In this document: in pieces, positions 46,634-57,943 of the stretch
Layout of the letters: each line of letters begins with the position of its first letter
Position numbering within the stretch: the stretch's first letter is position 1
Source: Thalassospira povalilytica
GTDB lineage: Bacteria > Pseudomonadota > Alphaproteobacteria > Rhodospirillales > Thalassospiraceae
Assembly (NCBI RefSeq): GCF_002844235.1
Contig: NZ_PGTS01000004.1
Span: 372,001 to 436,000, forward strand
DNA length: 64,000 nt
Direction of reading: 5' to 3'
Position numbers and translations under genes: made by a program
Notes under the pieces: generated by a model
What the model was told of the DNA's origin: nothing
What the model saw: the letters and a program-made list of their open reading frames with translations, nothing else
The model's database searches: none

Positions 46634-47128
46634 ATGTCCCGTCTGAACAGCGTTATCCGCCGCCTGCAAGCCCAACGCGATTGCCTGAATGCCGCCGCAG
46701 AAATGATCAAGGATCAGGACGGCATCGTACTGGAAGTCGGTCTGGGCAATGGCCGGACATTCGACCATTTGCGCGAAATCATGCCGGATCGGGAAATCTT
46801 TGTATTTGATCGTCAGATCGCCGCCCATCCGAAATGCATCCCCGATGACGATCATCTGTTCCTTGGCGATATTTTCGAAACCCTGCCCAGGGCGGTCGAA
46901 CAGTTCAAAGGCAAGGTTGCCCTTGTCCATTCCGATGTCGGCACCGGGGACGAGGCCCTTAATGCCAAGATCGCGGCCTTTATCGGCCAGACCCTGCCAC
47001 CGGCCTTGATGATCGGGGCGATTGTCGCCTCCGATCAGAAGATCGACGTACCCGGCACGATTGCCGAACCCCTGCCCGAAGGTGTGCCGCAGGACCGCTA
47101 TTTCTTCCGGCGTTTCAAAGGGCAATAA
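46634..47128 (+). CDS. Small class I SAM-dependent methyltransferase
   Basis: 164 residues. The SAM-binding motif I is visible as GIVLEVGLGNGRTFDHLREI, followed by an acidic end of strand 2 (IFVFDRQIAAHP). Some such short proteins are annotated only as methyltransferase-like. Substrate unknown. The next gene is the glutamine synthetase family protein 66 bp on. Confidence 0.8.
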   Translation: MSRLNSVIRRLQAQRDCLNAAAEMIKDQDGIVLEVGLGNGRTFDHLREIMPDREIFVFDRQIAAHPKCIPDDDHLFLGDIFETLPRAVEQFKGKVALVHSDVGTGDEALNAKIAAFIGQTLPPALMIGAIVASDQKIDVPGTIAEPLPEGVPQDRYFFRRFKGQ

Positions 47129-47194
47129 TCCGCCCGCCCGACACACAGGCCATAGTCGGCCACCGCCCGTAATCCACCATCAGGATACCAGACC

Positions 47195-48583
47195 GTGACC
47201 ACCAGTAATGCCTCCTCCCCCAGCGGATCGCAGCTTTCCGAAGCACAGGATTTCCTGGCCAAATATCCCGATGTCGAAGCCATCGACATTATCCTGACCG
47301 ATTTCCACGGCATCGGGCGCGGCAAGATGATCCGTCGGCACGAGTTGGAAGGCATTTATAAATCCGGTCGCGGCTTGCCCAGCTCCCTGTTCGGGCAGGA
47401 CGTCACGGGCGAGGATGTTGATGATTGCGGTCTGGTCCAGACCGGGGGCGGCGGCGATTGCCGGTGCTGGCCGGTGCCGGGCACGCTTGGCTATCTGCCC
47501 CATACCGGTCGCGGGCAGCTTTTGATTGCCATGCATGAAGAAGATGGCACACCCCATGATGTCGACCCGCGCAATGTGTTTGCCGCACAGGTCAAGCGGG
47601 CCGGGAAACTCGGCTTTCGCCCGATGGGGGCATTCGAACTTGAATTTTATCTGGTGGATCGCACGCCCGATGCATCGGGCCTTTATCACCCGGCATCCTA
47701 TGCCATGACCAAACGCGGATCATCGCTTCGCAATACCATGTCGGTTGACGAGATTGACGAAATGTCACCGCTGTTTGATGCGGTCTATGAAGGCGCAAAG
47801 CATCTTGACCTTACCCTGGAAACCCTGATTTCCGAATATGGTCCGGGGCAATATGAAATGACCATCCGCTATCGCGATCTGATGCGTGCAGCCGATGATG
47901 TCATCATTGCCAAACGCCTTATCCGCACCTGTGCGCGGCGTTTCGGCATGGAAGCGGTATTCATGCCAAAACCGTTTGGCAACGAAGCCGGGTCAGGCAT
48001 GCATTTGCACCTGTCGCTGGCCGATCCGGACGGCAACAACCTGTTTGCCGATCAGGCGGACGGATCGCTCAGCCCGTTGATGCTCAATGCCATTGGTGGC
48101 ATTCGCGGAACCATCGGCGAAACCATGCTGCTTCTTGCTCCGTTCATGAATTCATGGCGCCGATTTGCCTCGGCCATGTATTCACCGGCATCCGATGACT
48201 GGGGCGTTGAAAACCGCACCGTGGCGCTCCGCGTTCCGGGCACACCGGGCAAAACGCGCCATTTTGAACATCGCATTGCCGGTGTGGACGCCAACCCGTA
48301 TCTGGTGGCAGCCGTCACCCTTGGTGCCGCCCTTGACGGGATCGAAAACAAGATTGATCCGGGCAAACCCTGCGAAGACGAAATCGGTCAGGCCAAAGCC
48401 CCCAACGACCTGCCGCGACACTGGCTTGATGCAATTGACCAGTTTGGGGCATCCGAGTTCAACAAACGCACGCTTGGCGAACGCTTCCACACGGCCTTTA
48501 CCAAAATCAAGCAGGCCGAGTACGAACATATGGCGCTTAAGGTTTCGGCGGCAGAGTGGGAATATTACGGGTTTTCCGTTTAA
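47195..48583 (+). CDS. Glutamine synthetase family protein, PuuA-like
   Basis: 462 residues, GTG start with AGGA about ten bases upstream. The C-terminal catalytic barrel has GNEAGSGMHLHLSLADPDGN and AGVDANPYLVAAVTLGAALD. Length and sequence fit type I glutamine synthetase relatives such as gamma-glutamylputrescine synthetase (PuuA) rather than housekeeping GlnA, since the GlnA tyrosine adenylylation region is not seen. Could act on a polyamine or other amine. No puu operon neighbours, so substrate is open. Confidence 0.85.
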   Translation: MTTSNASSPSGSQLSEAQDFLAKYPDVEAIDIILTDFHGIGRGKMIRRHELEGIYKSGRGLPSSLFGQDVTGEDVDDCGLVQTGGGGDCRCWPVPGTLGYLPHTGRGQLLIAMHEEDGTPHDVDPRNVFAAQVKRAGKLGFRPMGAFELEFYLVDRTPDASGLYHPASYAMTKRGSSLRNTMSVDEIDEMSPLFDAVYEGAKHLDLTLETLISEYGPGQYEMTIRYRDLMRAADDVIIAKRLIRTCARRFGMEAVFMPKPFGNEAGSGMHLHLSLADPDGNNLFADQADGSLSPLMLNAIGGIRGTIGETMLLLAPFMNSWRRFASAMYSPASDDWGVENRTVALRVPGTPGKTRHFEHRIAGVDANPYLVAAVTLGAALDGIENKIDPGKPCEDEIGQAKAPNDLPRHWLDAIDQFGASEFNKRTLGERFHTAFTKIKQAEYEHMALKVSAAEWEYYGFSV

Positions 48584-48620
48584 GGAAGATCGGTGATTGA
48601 CCCGATTGCGCACCAAACCA

Positions 48621-48650
48621 GCCCGCCATCAAGGTGGCGGGCGGAATTTT
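48621..48650 (+). terminator. Terminator after the glutamine synthetase family gene
   Basis: GCCCGCCA (48621-48628) with TGGCGGGC (48635-48642), loop TCAAGG, then GGAATTTT. The tail is short. Confidence 0.65.
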
Positions 48651-48807
48651 ATGTCCTGCGTCTGGTGCATGACCGGGTGAATAACTGCCCCATTTCCTTG
48701 CCATCCCGGCTTAATGGCGATATTCAGTTCTCAAACTGTCATTAACTTGCAATGCCGGGCCCCGCGACTTATCTCCGGCTTGCAAACAGGCGAGATGAGA
48801 CAACGCC

Positions 48808-49830
48808 ATGAATGAAATGATCACCATTGCCGAAGCATCTGCTGACGCAATGTCGGAAATGCAGATTGATCCGACCCTTGATCTGGAAGCTGAGATTCAG
48901 CGCCTGAAAAAGGAAAAGAACGCGATCATTCTGGCCCATTACTATCAGGATGGGGAAATTCAGGACCTTGCCGACTTTGTCGGCGATAGTCTGGACCTGT
49001 CGCGCAAGGCTGCCGAAACCGATGCCGATGTTATCGTTTTCTGCGGTGTGCGTTTCATGGCCGAGGTTGCCAAAATCCTCAGCCCGAACAAAACCGTTCT
49101 GTTGCCGGATTCGAAAGCGGGTTGCTCGCTCGAAGATTCGTGTCAGCCCGAACCGTTCCGCAAATTCCGCGAACAACATCCTGATCACGTATCCATCACC
49201 TATATCAACTGCTCCGCAGAGGTGAAGGCCGCGTCCGATATTATCGTGACCTCGTCCAATGCGGCCGAGATCATTGATCAGATCCCGCTTGATAAACCGA
49301 TCCTGTGGGCACCTGACCGCCATCTTGGTTCTTACCTTGCCAAGAAAACCGGTCGTGACATGACGCTTTGGAACGGGTCGTGCATCGTGCATGAACAGTT
49401 TTCCGAACGCGAACTGATCCGCCTTAAGACCCAGAACCCGGATGCCAAGATCGCTGCCCACCCGGAATGCCATGACGGTATTCTGAAACATGCCGATCAC
49501 ATCGGATCGACCCGGGCCATTCTGGAATATGTGATCAACGGTCCGGATCAGAAATATCTGATCGCGACCGAGCCCCACATTATCCACCAGATGGAAAAGG
49601 CAGCCCCGCACAAGGAATTCATTCCTGTACCGGGTGCCGACGGATCATGTGCGTGCAACAATTGCCCGTTCATGGAGCTCAATACGCTCGAAAAGCTTTA
49701 TCTGTGTCTTGTCAATAACGGCCCGCAGATCGTCATGCCCGAAGACCTGCGTGTAGCAGCGGTCAAACCGCTTGAACGCATGCTTGAAATGTCAAAGCAC
49801 ATTCCGGTCAAAAAAGACGACGCGGCCTAA
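48808..49830 (+). CDS. nadA: Quinolinate synthase
   Basis: 340 residues. Condenses iminoaspartate with dihydroxyacetone phosphate using a [4Fe-4S] cluster in NAD synthesis. [20 protein letters not shown] and [20 protein letters not shown] mark the family; cluster cysteines are probably in FCGVRF or [20 protein letters not shown] and the CACNNCPFM segment. nadC follows but behind a terminator; nadB is not present. Confidence 0.96.
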   Translation: MNEMITIAEASADAMSEMQIDPTLDLEAEIQRLKKEKNAIILAHYYQDGEIQDLADFVGDSLDLSRKAAETDADVIVFCGVRFMAEVAKILSPNKTVLLPDSKAGCSLEDSCQPEPFRKFREQHPDHVSITYINCSAEVKAASDIIVTSSNAAEIIDQIPLDKPILWAPDRHLGSYLAKKTGRDMTLWNGSCIVHEQFSERELIRLKTQNPDAKIAAHPECHDGILKHADHIGSTRAILEYVINGPDQKYLIATEPHIIHQMEKAAPHKEFIPVPGADGSCACNNCPFMELNTLEKLYLCLVNNGPQIVMPEDLRVAAVKPLERMLEMSKHIPVKKDDAA

Positions 49831-49843
49831 GCCAGATCACCTT

Positions 49844-49876
49844 ACAGCCCCGCAAATCTTGCGGGGCTGTTTGCCT
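49844..49876 (+). terminator. Strong hairpin between nadA and nadC
   Basis: ACAGCCCCGCAA (49844-49855) with TTGCGGGGCTGT (49859-49870), loop ATC, then TTGCCTTT. It would end most nadA transcripts, so nadC relies on readthrough or its own promoter. Confidence 0.8.
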
Positions 49877-49905
49877 TTCCCATCGCATTTAATACGGCAC
49901 CCACC

Positions 49906-50745
49906 ATGACCGTCCTGACCCAGGCTGAAATTTCGGAATTCATCGACCGCGCCTTTGCCGAAGATATCGGAACCGGCGACATCACATCTGACAACGTTGT
50001 GCCCGCTGATGCGCGCCTGCGTGTTGCCCTTGAAACCCGCGAGGATATCGTGGTTGCCGGGCTTGATATCGCGCTGGACTGTTTCCGCAAACTGGTCCCC
50101 GATGCCAAAATCGAAAAGCATTGCGAGGATGGCGATGCGATCAAGGCAAAGGACGTTCTGGCCGTGGTTGAGGGCAATGCGCGCGGTATTCTGACCGCGG
50201 AACGTACAGCCCTTAATACGCTTCAGCATCTTTCGGGCATCGCCACCACCACGCGCACCTATGTGGCCGCCATGGGCGAAACAACGGCGAAGCTTTTAGA
50301 TACCCGCAAAACGTTGCCCGGTTGGCGCAAGCTGGAAAAATATGCCACCCGCATGGGGGGGGCGCAGAACCACCGTATGGGTCTTTATGACGGGGTGATG
50401 ATCAAGGACAACCATATCGGTGTTGTCGGATCGATCACCAAATGCGTCGAAGCTGCCCGTGCGGCCAACCTGCCCAAGATCGAGGTTGAATGCGATACCC
50501 TTGATCAGGTGGCCGAGGCCGCCAATGCCGGTGCCGATATCATCCTGCTTGATAATATGGGACCCGATATGCTGCGCGAAGCCGTCGCGATTGTTGGTGG
50601 CCGCTGCAAGACCGAAGCATCGGGTGGCGTGAACCTTAAAACCATCGGGGCGATTGCCGCCACCGGTGTTGATTACGTATCGGTCGGGCGCATTACCCAA
50701 TCGGCCCCGGCGGTTGATATCGGGCTGGATGTTGCCATCCTGTAA
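49906..50745 (+). CDS. nadC: Nicotinate-nucleotide pyrophosphorylase
   Basis: 279 residues. Converts quinolinate and PRPP to nicotinate mononucleotide. Family sequences: EDIGTGDITSDNVVP, LDTRKTLPGWRKLEKYATRM (PRPP-handling), NHRMGLYDGVMIKDNH and VDYVSVGRITQSAP. Second NAD gene after nadA. The Nudix gene begins 8 bp after its stop. Confidence 0.96.
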   Translation: MTVLTQAEISEFIDRAFAEDIGTGDITSDNVVPADARLRVALETREDIVVAGLDIALDCFRKLVPDAKIEKHCEDGDAIKAKDVLAVVEGNARGILTAERTALNTLQHLSGIATTTRTYVAAMGETTAKLLDTRKTLPGWRKLEKYATRMGGAQNHRMGLYDGVMIKDNHIGVVGSITKCVEAARAANLPKIEVECDTLDQVAEAANAGADIILLDNMGPDMLREAVAIVGGRCKTEASGGVNLKTIGAIAATGVDYVSVGRITQSAPAVDIGLDVAIL

Positions 50746-50752
50746 TCGCACC

Positions 50753-51169
50753 ATGCCCCACCCGGACACACAAGAATCACCGCAAAGGATTATCCGGACC
50801 GCAAACTGGATTTTGCGTGACGGGGAAAAGGTGCTTTCGGTGCGCAGTCATGGCCGCGACCGTTTTTATCTTCCGGGCGGGAAAATCGATCCGGGCGAAA
50901 CCGCCCGCGATGCCATCATTCGCGAAGTCACCGAGGAACTTGGCGTCACCCTGATTGATGACAGCATCCGGGAAATCGGCACTTTTGCCGGGCATGGCCA
51001 CAATCAGCCCGACGGGGCGATTGTGCGCATGACCTGTTTTACGGCCGACTATCGCGGCATGCTTGCCCCGGCCCGCGAGATCGCCGAGCTGCGCTGGCTG
51101 ACCCAACGCGAACGCGACCTAATGGCCCCGATGGGCCAAAAGATCACAGCGGCACTGTTTGACATCTGA
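50753..51169 (+). CDS. Nudix hydrolase
   Basis: 138 residues from ATG 50753, eight bases after the nadC stop. The complete Nudix box GX5EX7REVXEELG is GGKIDPGETARDAIIREVTE followed by ELGV. Hydrolyses a nucleoside diphosphate linked to another group; substrate unknown. Being tight behind nadC, a role in nicotinamide nucleotide clean-up is possible but speculative. Confidence 0.9.
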   Translation: MPHPDTQESPQRIIRTANWILRDGEKVLSVRSHGRDRFYLPGGKIDPGETARDAIIREVTEELGVTLIDDSIREIGTFAGHGHNQPDGAIVRMTCFTADYRGMLAPAREIAELRWLTQRERDLMAPMGQKITAALFDI

Positions 51170-51198
51170 CAGGTTTGTACTTCCGTTCCGGGCAATTC

Positions 51199-53802
51199 CT
51201 AGCGCGGGGCATCTGCATCCGGATCACCACCGGCATCCGGGATGCCGCGGCTCGACGCGTCCTGATCGCGTGAAATATCCTTGGCGGCCGATGGCGGTGT
51301 TGCCTGCTGGTCGGCACCATGTCCATCAACATCATCCGATTGCGGGGCCTGCTTGTCCTCGACCTGCGGGGTTTCGGGGCGCGGTCGGGTCTGGCCCCTG
51401 CCGGCATCGCGGATTGCCTCAGTCAGCTTGTCGATATCACGCAGATTAAGGTCACGCTGCGGGAACGGAATTTCGATGCCTTCGTCACGGAACCGCTGCA
51501 CAAGTTCAAACCGGATCGAACTTGCAACCGCCATGACATCGCCGATATCACGCAGGAAATAGCGCAGCTCAAAATCAAGCGAGCTGGCACCAAAATCCAT
51601 GAACACGACCTGTGGCGCCGGATAGCTCAGGATTTCGCGACGTTTATCGGCCATCTCAAGCAGGATTTCACGCACCTTGTCGACATCGGCCCCGTATGAA
51701 ACACCGATCTTGATGATGCCACGGCCCGAGCGTTCCTTAAGCGTCCAGTTCAGGACCCGGTTGGAAATCAGTTCGGAGTTCGGAATGACAACCGATGACC
51801 GGTCAAAGGTTTCGATTTCGGTGGCGCGTACCCGGATATCTTTGACAAAGCCCTGATCGGCACCAACCACGATCCAGTCCCCGACCTTGATCGGCCGTTC
51901 GACCAGAAGGATCAGACCCGATACGAAGTTGTTGACGATACTTTGCATGCCAAAACCGATACCGACCGAAATCGCACCGGCAATGATCGCAAGGTTCGAA
52001 AGATCCATGCCCGCCGCCGAAATAGCCAGCAGCACCGCAAGACAGATCCCGGCATAACCGAAGATCGCCGAAACAGAATGTTGCAGCCCCTGATCAAGCT
52101 TGGTGTTGGGCAGAACCCGCGTGCTGAGCATCCGCTGGAAGAACCGCATCGCGCCCAGAACAATCACAAACATCAGGGCCGCAAGCAGGATCGACTTCAG
52201 GGAGAAATGAATTCCCCCGACCTGGATGCCGACAAAGGCCTGCTGGACAGCAAGGATCAGGTCAACCCAGGCAATATCAGTAAAGATCATCACCGCGACC
52301 GGCACGGCAATCGTCACCATCACCACATCGATCAGAACACGGAGCCAGAAATACAGGGTGCCATGCACCGCATCGGTGGTTTTGCTGTCTTCGGCCGGTT
52401 CGGGGCGCACCAGATAGGTGTGCATCAATGCCCGGCTATAGCCGCGCAGCAACCAGTAACAGGTCAGGAATGCCAGACCCATCATCAGGTTTTCCAGAAT
52501 GAAGCGCGCCAGCGCCACATAGCCCAGCGCCATCAGAACCGGCATCAGAATGGCGACGGCCTTCAGACCACGGCGACTGCGCCGTTCAAGTTTGGGCCAG
52601 AATTCATGCCGGTCCTTTTCGTCATGCACCCAGAAGACGCCAAGCGACGACACAAACAGCAGGACCGAAATGATCAGAACGTTGGAAATACTTTGGACAA
52701 GCGCAATATCAAGCGACGTGCCAAGGGTTGTCGCGCCTTGCAACAGCACCATGTCCCACGCAAAAATCAATGCCACCACCAGCGACGAAACCCCGACAAT
52801 CCGGGCACCGCGCGGCGTGGTTCCGGCCCGGCGCAGGGTCGGTGAAAATGGGGAATGAACGCTGCGAATGGCCGCACCGACAAAAAGCAAAAACAGGGCG
52901 GCGGCAAAGCATTGATGGATGAAATCGCCCATCGCCCCGTTCAAAAGGTCCTCGCGGGAATCAAGAATGCCATATGCCACCAGCAACGCGATCCCCGGCA
53001 CCATTGCGGTAAACAGGAACCGTGTCCCCGATATCAGGGCAACCCGGTCTTCGGACGGCACCGCTTTCCAGCGCGCCGGCATATAGCGCAGAACAAGGAC
53101 TTCCCCGCCAATCAGGGCCGCAATCACGATAAAGGATAACAGAACAAGGCCAGGCGCAATTTCGGCAAGCTCGTCGGCCGCTTGACCTTCGAGTTCCAGG
53201 TTGGCATAGCGTGCCTGCACCATGCTGGGCAGACGCACAATTTCACCCCACGCGGTCAACCAGACACCGGGATCAAGCGGCACATCAACCCGCCCCAGAA
53301 TGCGGCGCGTGAAGCGTTCGCGGGCCAGTGCGGCAAGCTGATCGGAAAGTTCGGTCGCACGGAAATCGACAAGTTCAAGCTGCTTGATCACCCCGGTAAC
53401 GCGCGCGATGTCCTGACCAATGCGTTCACGTTCGCGCGCGACGGCGGGGACTTCTTCCTGGCCTTCTGCCGGGGGTTCGCCAAGCTTGCCAAGGGCGGCT
53501 TTAAAGCGTTTCAGTCGCTCATCTGCCCGATCATGAAGGGTATTCACACCAAGCTGGATGGTTTCGATCTTGTCACGGCCATCGGAAATAAACCGGTTGG
53601 TGACTTCGTCACGGGCGATCGTCTTTTCCAGATCGCCAAGCGCATCATCCCATTCGGAAATCCGGTTCTGGGCGTTTTCCAGTTCGATTTTCTGAACGGC
53701 TTCCTGAGCCTTGTCGTCGCCTTGCGCCGCCACAGGGTGCGTCGCTGTCATCGCCAACAAACAGATTGCAAGACCTGCGAATACGTGACGAAGAGAAGTC
53801 AT
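51199..53802 (-). CDS. Large MscS-family mechanosensitive channel with DUF3772 domain
   Basis: 867 residues from ATG 53802 (MTSLRHVFAG), which opens a signal peptide ending HPVAAQ; the frame opens 20 codons earlier. Then an about 150-residue periplasmic coiled-coil domain (DUF3772-like), a run of about eleven membrane helices, and the MscS pore and beta domain (SVGIGFGMQSIVNNFVSGLI; LVERPIKVGDWIVV). Pressure-release channel. The C-terminal tail is acidic and rich in Asp, Gln and Pro. Divergent from the ZntB-like gene. Confidence 0.9.
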   Translation of the reverse strand: MTSLRHVFAGLAICLLAMTATHPVAAQGDDKAQEAVQKIELENAQNRISEWDDALGDLEKTIARDEVTNRFISDGRDKIETIQLGVNTLHDRADERLKRFKAALGKLGEPPAEGQEEVPAVARERERIGQDIARVTGVIKQLELVDFRATELSDQLAALARERFTRRILGRVDVPLDPGVWLTAWGEIVRLPSMVQARYANLELEGQAADELAEIAPGLVLLSFIVIAALIGGEVLVLRYMPARWKAVPSEDRVALISGTRFLFTAMVPGIALLVAYGILDSREDLLNGAMGDFIHQCFAAALFLLFVGAAIRSVHSPFSPTLRRAGTTPRGARIVGVSSLVVALIFAWDMVLLQGATTLGTSLDIALVQSISNVLIISVLLFVSSLGVFWVHDEKDRHEFWPKLERRSRRGLKAVAILMPVLMALGYVALARFILENLMMGLAFLTCYWLLRGYSRALMHTYLVRPEPAEDSKTTDAVHGTLYFWLRVLIDVVMVTIAVPVAVMIFTDIAWVDLILAVQQAFVGIQVGGIHFSLKSILLAALMFVIVLGAMRFFQRMLSTRVLPNTKLDQGLQHSVSAIFGYAGICLAVLLAISAAGMDLSNLAIIAGAISVGIGFGMQSIVNNFVSGLILLVERPIKVGDWIVVGADQGFVKDIRVRATEIETFDRSSVVIPNSELISNRVLNWTLKERSGRGIIKIGVSYGADVDKVREILLEMADKRREILSYPAPQVVFMDFGASSLDFELRYFLRDIGDVMAVASSIRFELVQRFRDEGIEIPFPQRDLNLRDIDKLTEAIRDAGRGQTRPRPETPQVEDKQAPQSDDVDGHGADQQATPPSAAKDISRDQDASSRGIPDAGGDPDADAPR

Positions 53803-53866
53803 GCCTGATGATCCATATTGATGCCCAAAGACCGGTATTTGACCGTTTTGCCCGATTTGCAAACAA

Positions 53867-53886
53867 GTTACACTGAAGAATGTAAC
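53867..53886. promoter_or_regulatory. Inverted repeat in the divergent channel/ZntB promoter
   Basis: GTTACA (53867-53872) and TGTAAC (53881-53886) with an 8-bp spacer. Candidate operator in a 175-bp divergent gap. No known regulator motif matched with confidence. Confidence 0.3.
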
Positions 53887-53977
53887 GAATCATCAAACGT
53901 TTCGTTCCCATGATTGATGAAATCGCCATCTGCTGATTGCCCGCATGATTTTCGGCAAAACAGCCAAGGAGCCCCCA

Positions 53978-54967
53978 ATGCACAAATCGGCCCTGATCAA
54001 CGCCTTTCAGATCAACCAGGACGGGTCGGCAAAACCGATCGAATGGAGCACCCTGCAAGACGGACTGCCAGCACCAAGCGAGACATCCTATGTCTGGGTT
54101 CATCTTGACTGGATGGGCGAAGGGGTGCGCAACTGGCTGATCAATATTGCCGGTATTGACCCGACGATTGCCGATACCCTTGCAACACGCGGCACCCGTC
54201 CTGGGGTGTTCTTCTATGATCCGGGTTATTCACTGAACCTGCGCGGGGTCAACCTGAATGCCGAAAACGACCCGGCCGATATGATTTCGGTGCGTTTCTG
54301 GGTCACCTCAAACATGGTCATTACCCTTCGCAATCAGTCGCTTAAGGCGTTTGACGATATCCGTTCGGCAATTGCACAAAACAGCGCACCGCGCAGCATT
54401 GATGATTTCGTTCTGACCGTGGCTGAAAGGCTGATCCACCGGCTTGAAAATGTCGTGCGCGGCATCGAGGCAGATGTCGAAACCATCGAGGAAGACCAGG
54501 AAACCGTTGCCGAGGGCAAGACCCTTGCCCTGCGTCGGCGCGGGTCGGATATCCGTAATTCCGTCTCGCGGCTGCGCCGCCATCTGGCCCCGCAGCGCGA
54601 CGCGCTTTCAAATTATGTCGAACAGAAACCGGCCTGGTCGGACAAGCGTTTCAAACGGCGCGGGCGGGCCCTGACCGACAAGACGATCCGCCTGATCGAA
54701 GAATTTGATTCGCTTCGTGAACGCATCCAGATCGTGAACGAAAACCTGATGGCGATCGAAACCGAGCAGATGAACCGCACCATGTACTGGCTGACCGTAA
54801 TTGCCGGTCTGTTTCTGCCGATCAGTTTTGTCACCGGGCTTCTTGGCATCAATGTCGGGGGCATTCCGGCGGCGGACAACCCGTACGGCTTTGTCACGGT
54901 TGCGGTGATTTTGACGGCCATTACCGCCTTTGAAATCTGGCTTTTCAAAAAAATGCGTCTGATCTGA
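53978..54967 (+). CDS. ZntB-like zinc transporter, CorA family
   Basis: 329 residues from ATG 53978 with AAGGAG seven bases upstream; the frame opens 11 codons earlier. Large soluble cytoplasmic domain, a long stalk helix, and two C-terminal membrane helices. The pore-mouth motif is GIN (VTGLLGINVGGIPAADNPYG) instead of the CorA YGMN, which is typical of ZntB. ZntB moves zinc coupled to protons; direction is disputed in the literature. Confidence 0.88.
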   Translation: MHKSALINAFQINQDGSAKPIEWSTLQDGLPAPSETSYVWVHLDWMGEGVRNWLINIAGIDPTIADTLATRGTRPGVFFYDPGYSLNLRGVNLNAENDPADMISVRFWVTSNMVITLRNQSLKAFDDIRSAIAQNSAPRSIDDFVLTVAERLIHRLENVVRGIEADVETIEEDQETVAEGKTLALRRRGSDIRNSVSRLRRHLAPQRDALSNYVEQKPAWSDKRFKRRGRALTDKTIRLIEEFDSLRERIQIVNENLMAIETEQMNRTMYWLTVIAGLFLPISFVTGLLGINVGGIPAADNPYGFVTVAVILTAITAFEIWLFKKMRLI

Positions 54968-55021
54968 CGGGCGGGCATCACTGTCGATGCTACCCTAAGG
55001 GCAGAATGCGCAATCGCATCA

Positions 55022-55055
55022 AGCGCCTTGTTGCATTGCAATGCGTCTTGGCGCT
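55022..55055. repeat. Nested palindrome between zntB-like gene and zapE
   Basis: Inner perfect palindrome GCATTGCAATGC (55033-55044) and outer arms AGCGCC (55022-55027) / GGCGCT (55050-55055) share one exact centre at 55038.5. The in-between 5-mers do not pair. No T-run, so not a classical terminator. Confidence 0.45.
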
Positions 55056-55105
55056 ATGACATTGCACATTGAGCTGATTTCTTTCACTGCATCCGAGACT
55101 TGTTG

Positions 55106-56233
55106 ATGACCGACGGCCCGCTTTCCCGTTATCGCGCGAAAATCACATCTGGCGAGCTGTCCCACGATCCGATGCAGGAGCTGTGCGCGGAAAAACTCCA
55201 AAGCCTGAAAAACGCGCTGGCCCATTACGAACCCTCGACCGGGTCGGGCGGCTGGCGTGAACGGTTTGGATTGACCCGGCGCCGCGAAGAACCCACCCCG
55301 CCATCCGGGCTTTATATTTATGGCGAAGTCGGGCGTGGCAAATCCATGTTGATGGACCTGTTCTATGAAACCATCGACATTGAAAAAAAGCGCCGCGTGC
55401 ATTTCCACGACTTCATGCAGGACGTGCATGAACGCATGCACCGGTTCCGCAAGACCAAGAAAAAAGATGACGCCGACCCGATCCCGCCCATCGCCAAGGA
55501 CCTGGCCGATGGGGCCTGGTTGCTGTGTTTTGATGAAATGCAGGTCACCGATATCACCGATGCGATGATCCTTGGACGGCTGTTCGAACAGCTGTTTGAC
55601 CATGGCGTGGTGATTGTGACCACCTCGAACCGCGTCCCGGATGACCTTTACAAGGACGGCCTGCAACGTCAGAATTTTCTGCCTTTCATCGATATGATCA
55701 AGCAGAAGCTTGATGTGCTTGAACTGGCCAGCCCCACCGATTACCGGATGCGCAATCTGACCGCCGCAGACGTATTTCTGTATCCGTGCCAGCGTGAAGA
55801 AGCCGTTGGCAAGATTGATGAAATCTTTGAAACCCTGACACAGGGGGCACGCGTTGCCCCCGACAGTTTGACCATCAAGGGCCGCAAGATTGAAATCTCG
55901 GCCGCGGGGGCCGGTGTTGCCAAATTCAGCTTTGACGAGCTGTGCACACGTCCGCTTGGCCCGGGGGATTACATCGCCCTTGCCACGCATTTTCATACCA
56001 TCGTCATTGATTTTATTCCCAAACTGCCGGATTCCCGCCGGGACTGGGCCAAACGGTTCGGAACACTGATCGATGCAATGTATGAACACAAAACCAAACT
56101 GATCTGCGCAATCGAATGCGACCCGACCGAGATTTACACCGACGGCGATTATTCGTTCGAGTTCCAGCGCACGGTGTCGCGCATGACCGAAATGCGCAGC
56201 CAGGAATATCTCGACATGGCGCATTTGACCTGA
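55106..56233 (+). CDS. zapE: Cell division protein ZapE (AFG1-like ATPase)
   Basis: 375 residues from ATG 55106. P-loop GEVGRGKSMLMDLFYETIDI, Walker B WLLCFDEMQVTDITDAMILG and TTSNRVPDDLYKDGLQRQNF fit the AFG1/ZapE family. In E. coli ZapE regulates the Z-ring under low oxygen or heat; in alphaproteobacteria it lies near the TCA operon, as it does here upstream of mdh. Confidence 0.92.
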   Translation: MTDGPLSRYRAKITSGELSHDPMQELCAEKLQSLKNALAHYEPSTGSGGWRERFGLTRRREEPTPPSGLYIYGEVGRGKSMLMDLFYETIDIEKKRRVHFHDFMQDVHERMHRFRKTKKKDDADPIPPIAKDLADGAWLLCFDEMQVTDITDAMILGRLFEQLFDHGVVIVTTSNRVPDDLYKDGLQRQNFLPFIDMIKQKLDVLELASPTDYRMRNLTAADVFLYPCQREEAVGKIDEIFETLTQGARVAPDSLTIKGRKIEISAAGAGVAKFSFDELCTRPLGPGDYIALATHFHTIVIDFIPKLPDSRRDWAKRFGTLIDAMYEHKTKLICAIECDPTEIYTDGDYSFEFQRTVSRMTEMRSQEYLDMAHLT

Positions 56234-57772
<1,539 letters not shown>

Positions 57773-57782
57773 GAACGCGAAG

Positions 57783-57810
57783 CGGGCTGGTCGTTGACCG
57801 GCCCGTTTTT
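57783..57810 (+). terminator. Partial terminator between mdh and sucC
   Basis: CGGGCTGGTC (57783-57792) pairs with GACCGGCCCG (57796-57805) through one G-T wobble, loop GTT, then TTTTT. It would leave mdh partly uncoupled from the suc genes. Confidence 0.7.
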
Positions 57811-57943
57811 CAATCATTGGTGTTTTTAAAACTTCAATGATCGCGGGCCTCGCAAACAAAGTCCCTCCCGCATATACGGGGACATTGAAATCCCGATTTC
57901 TGACCCACAGGAAATCGTACGGAAGGCAAGAAAGCGACCGAAC

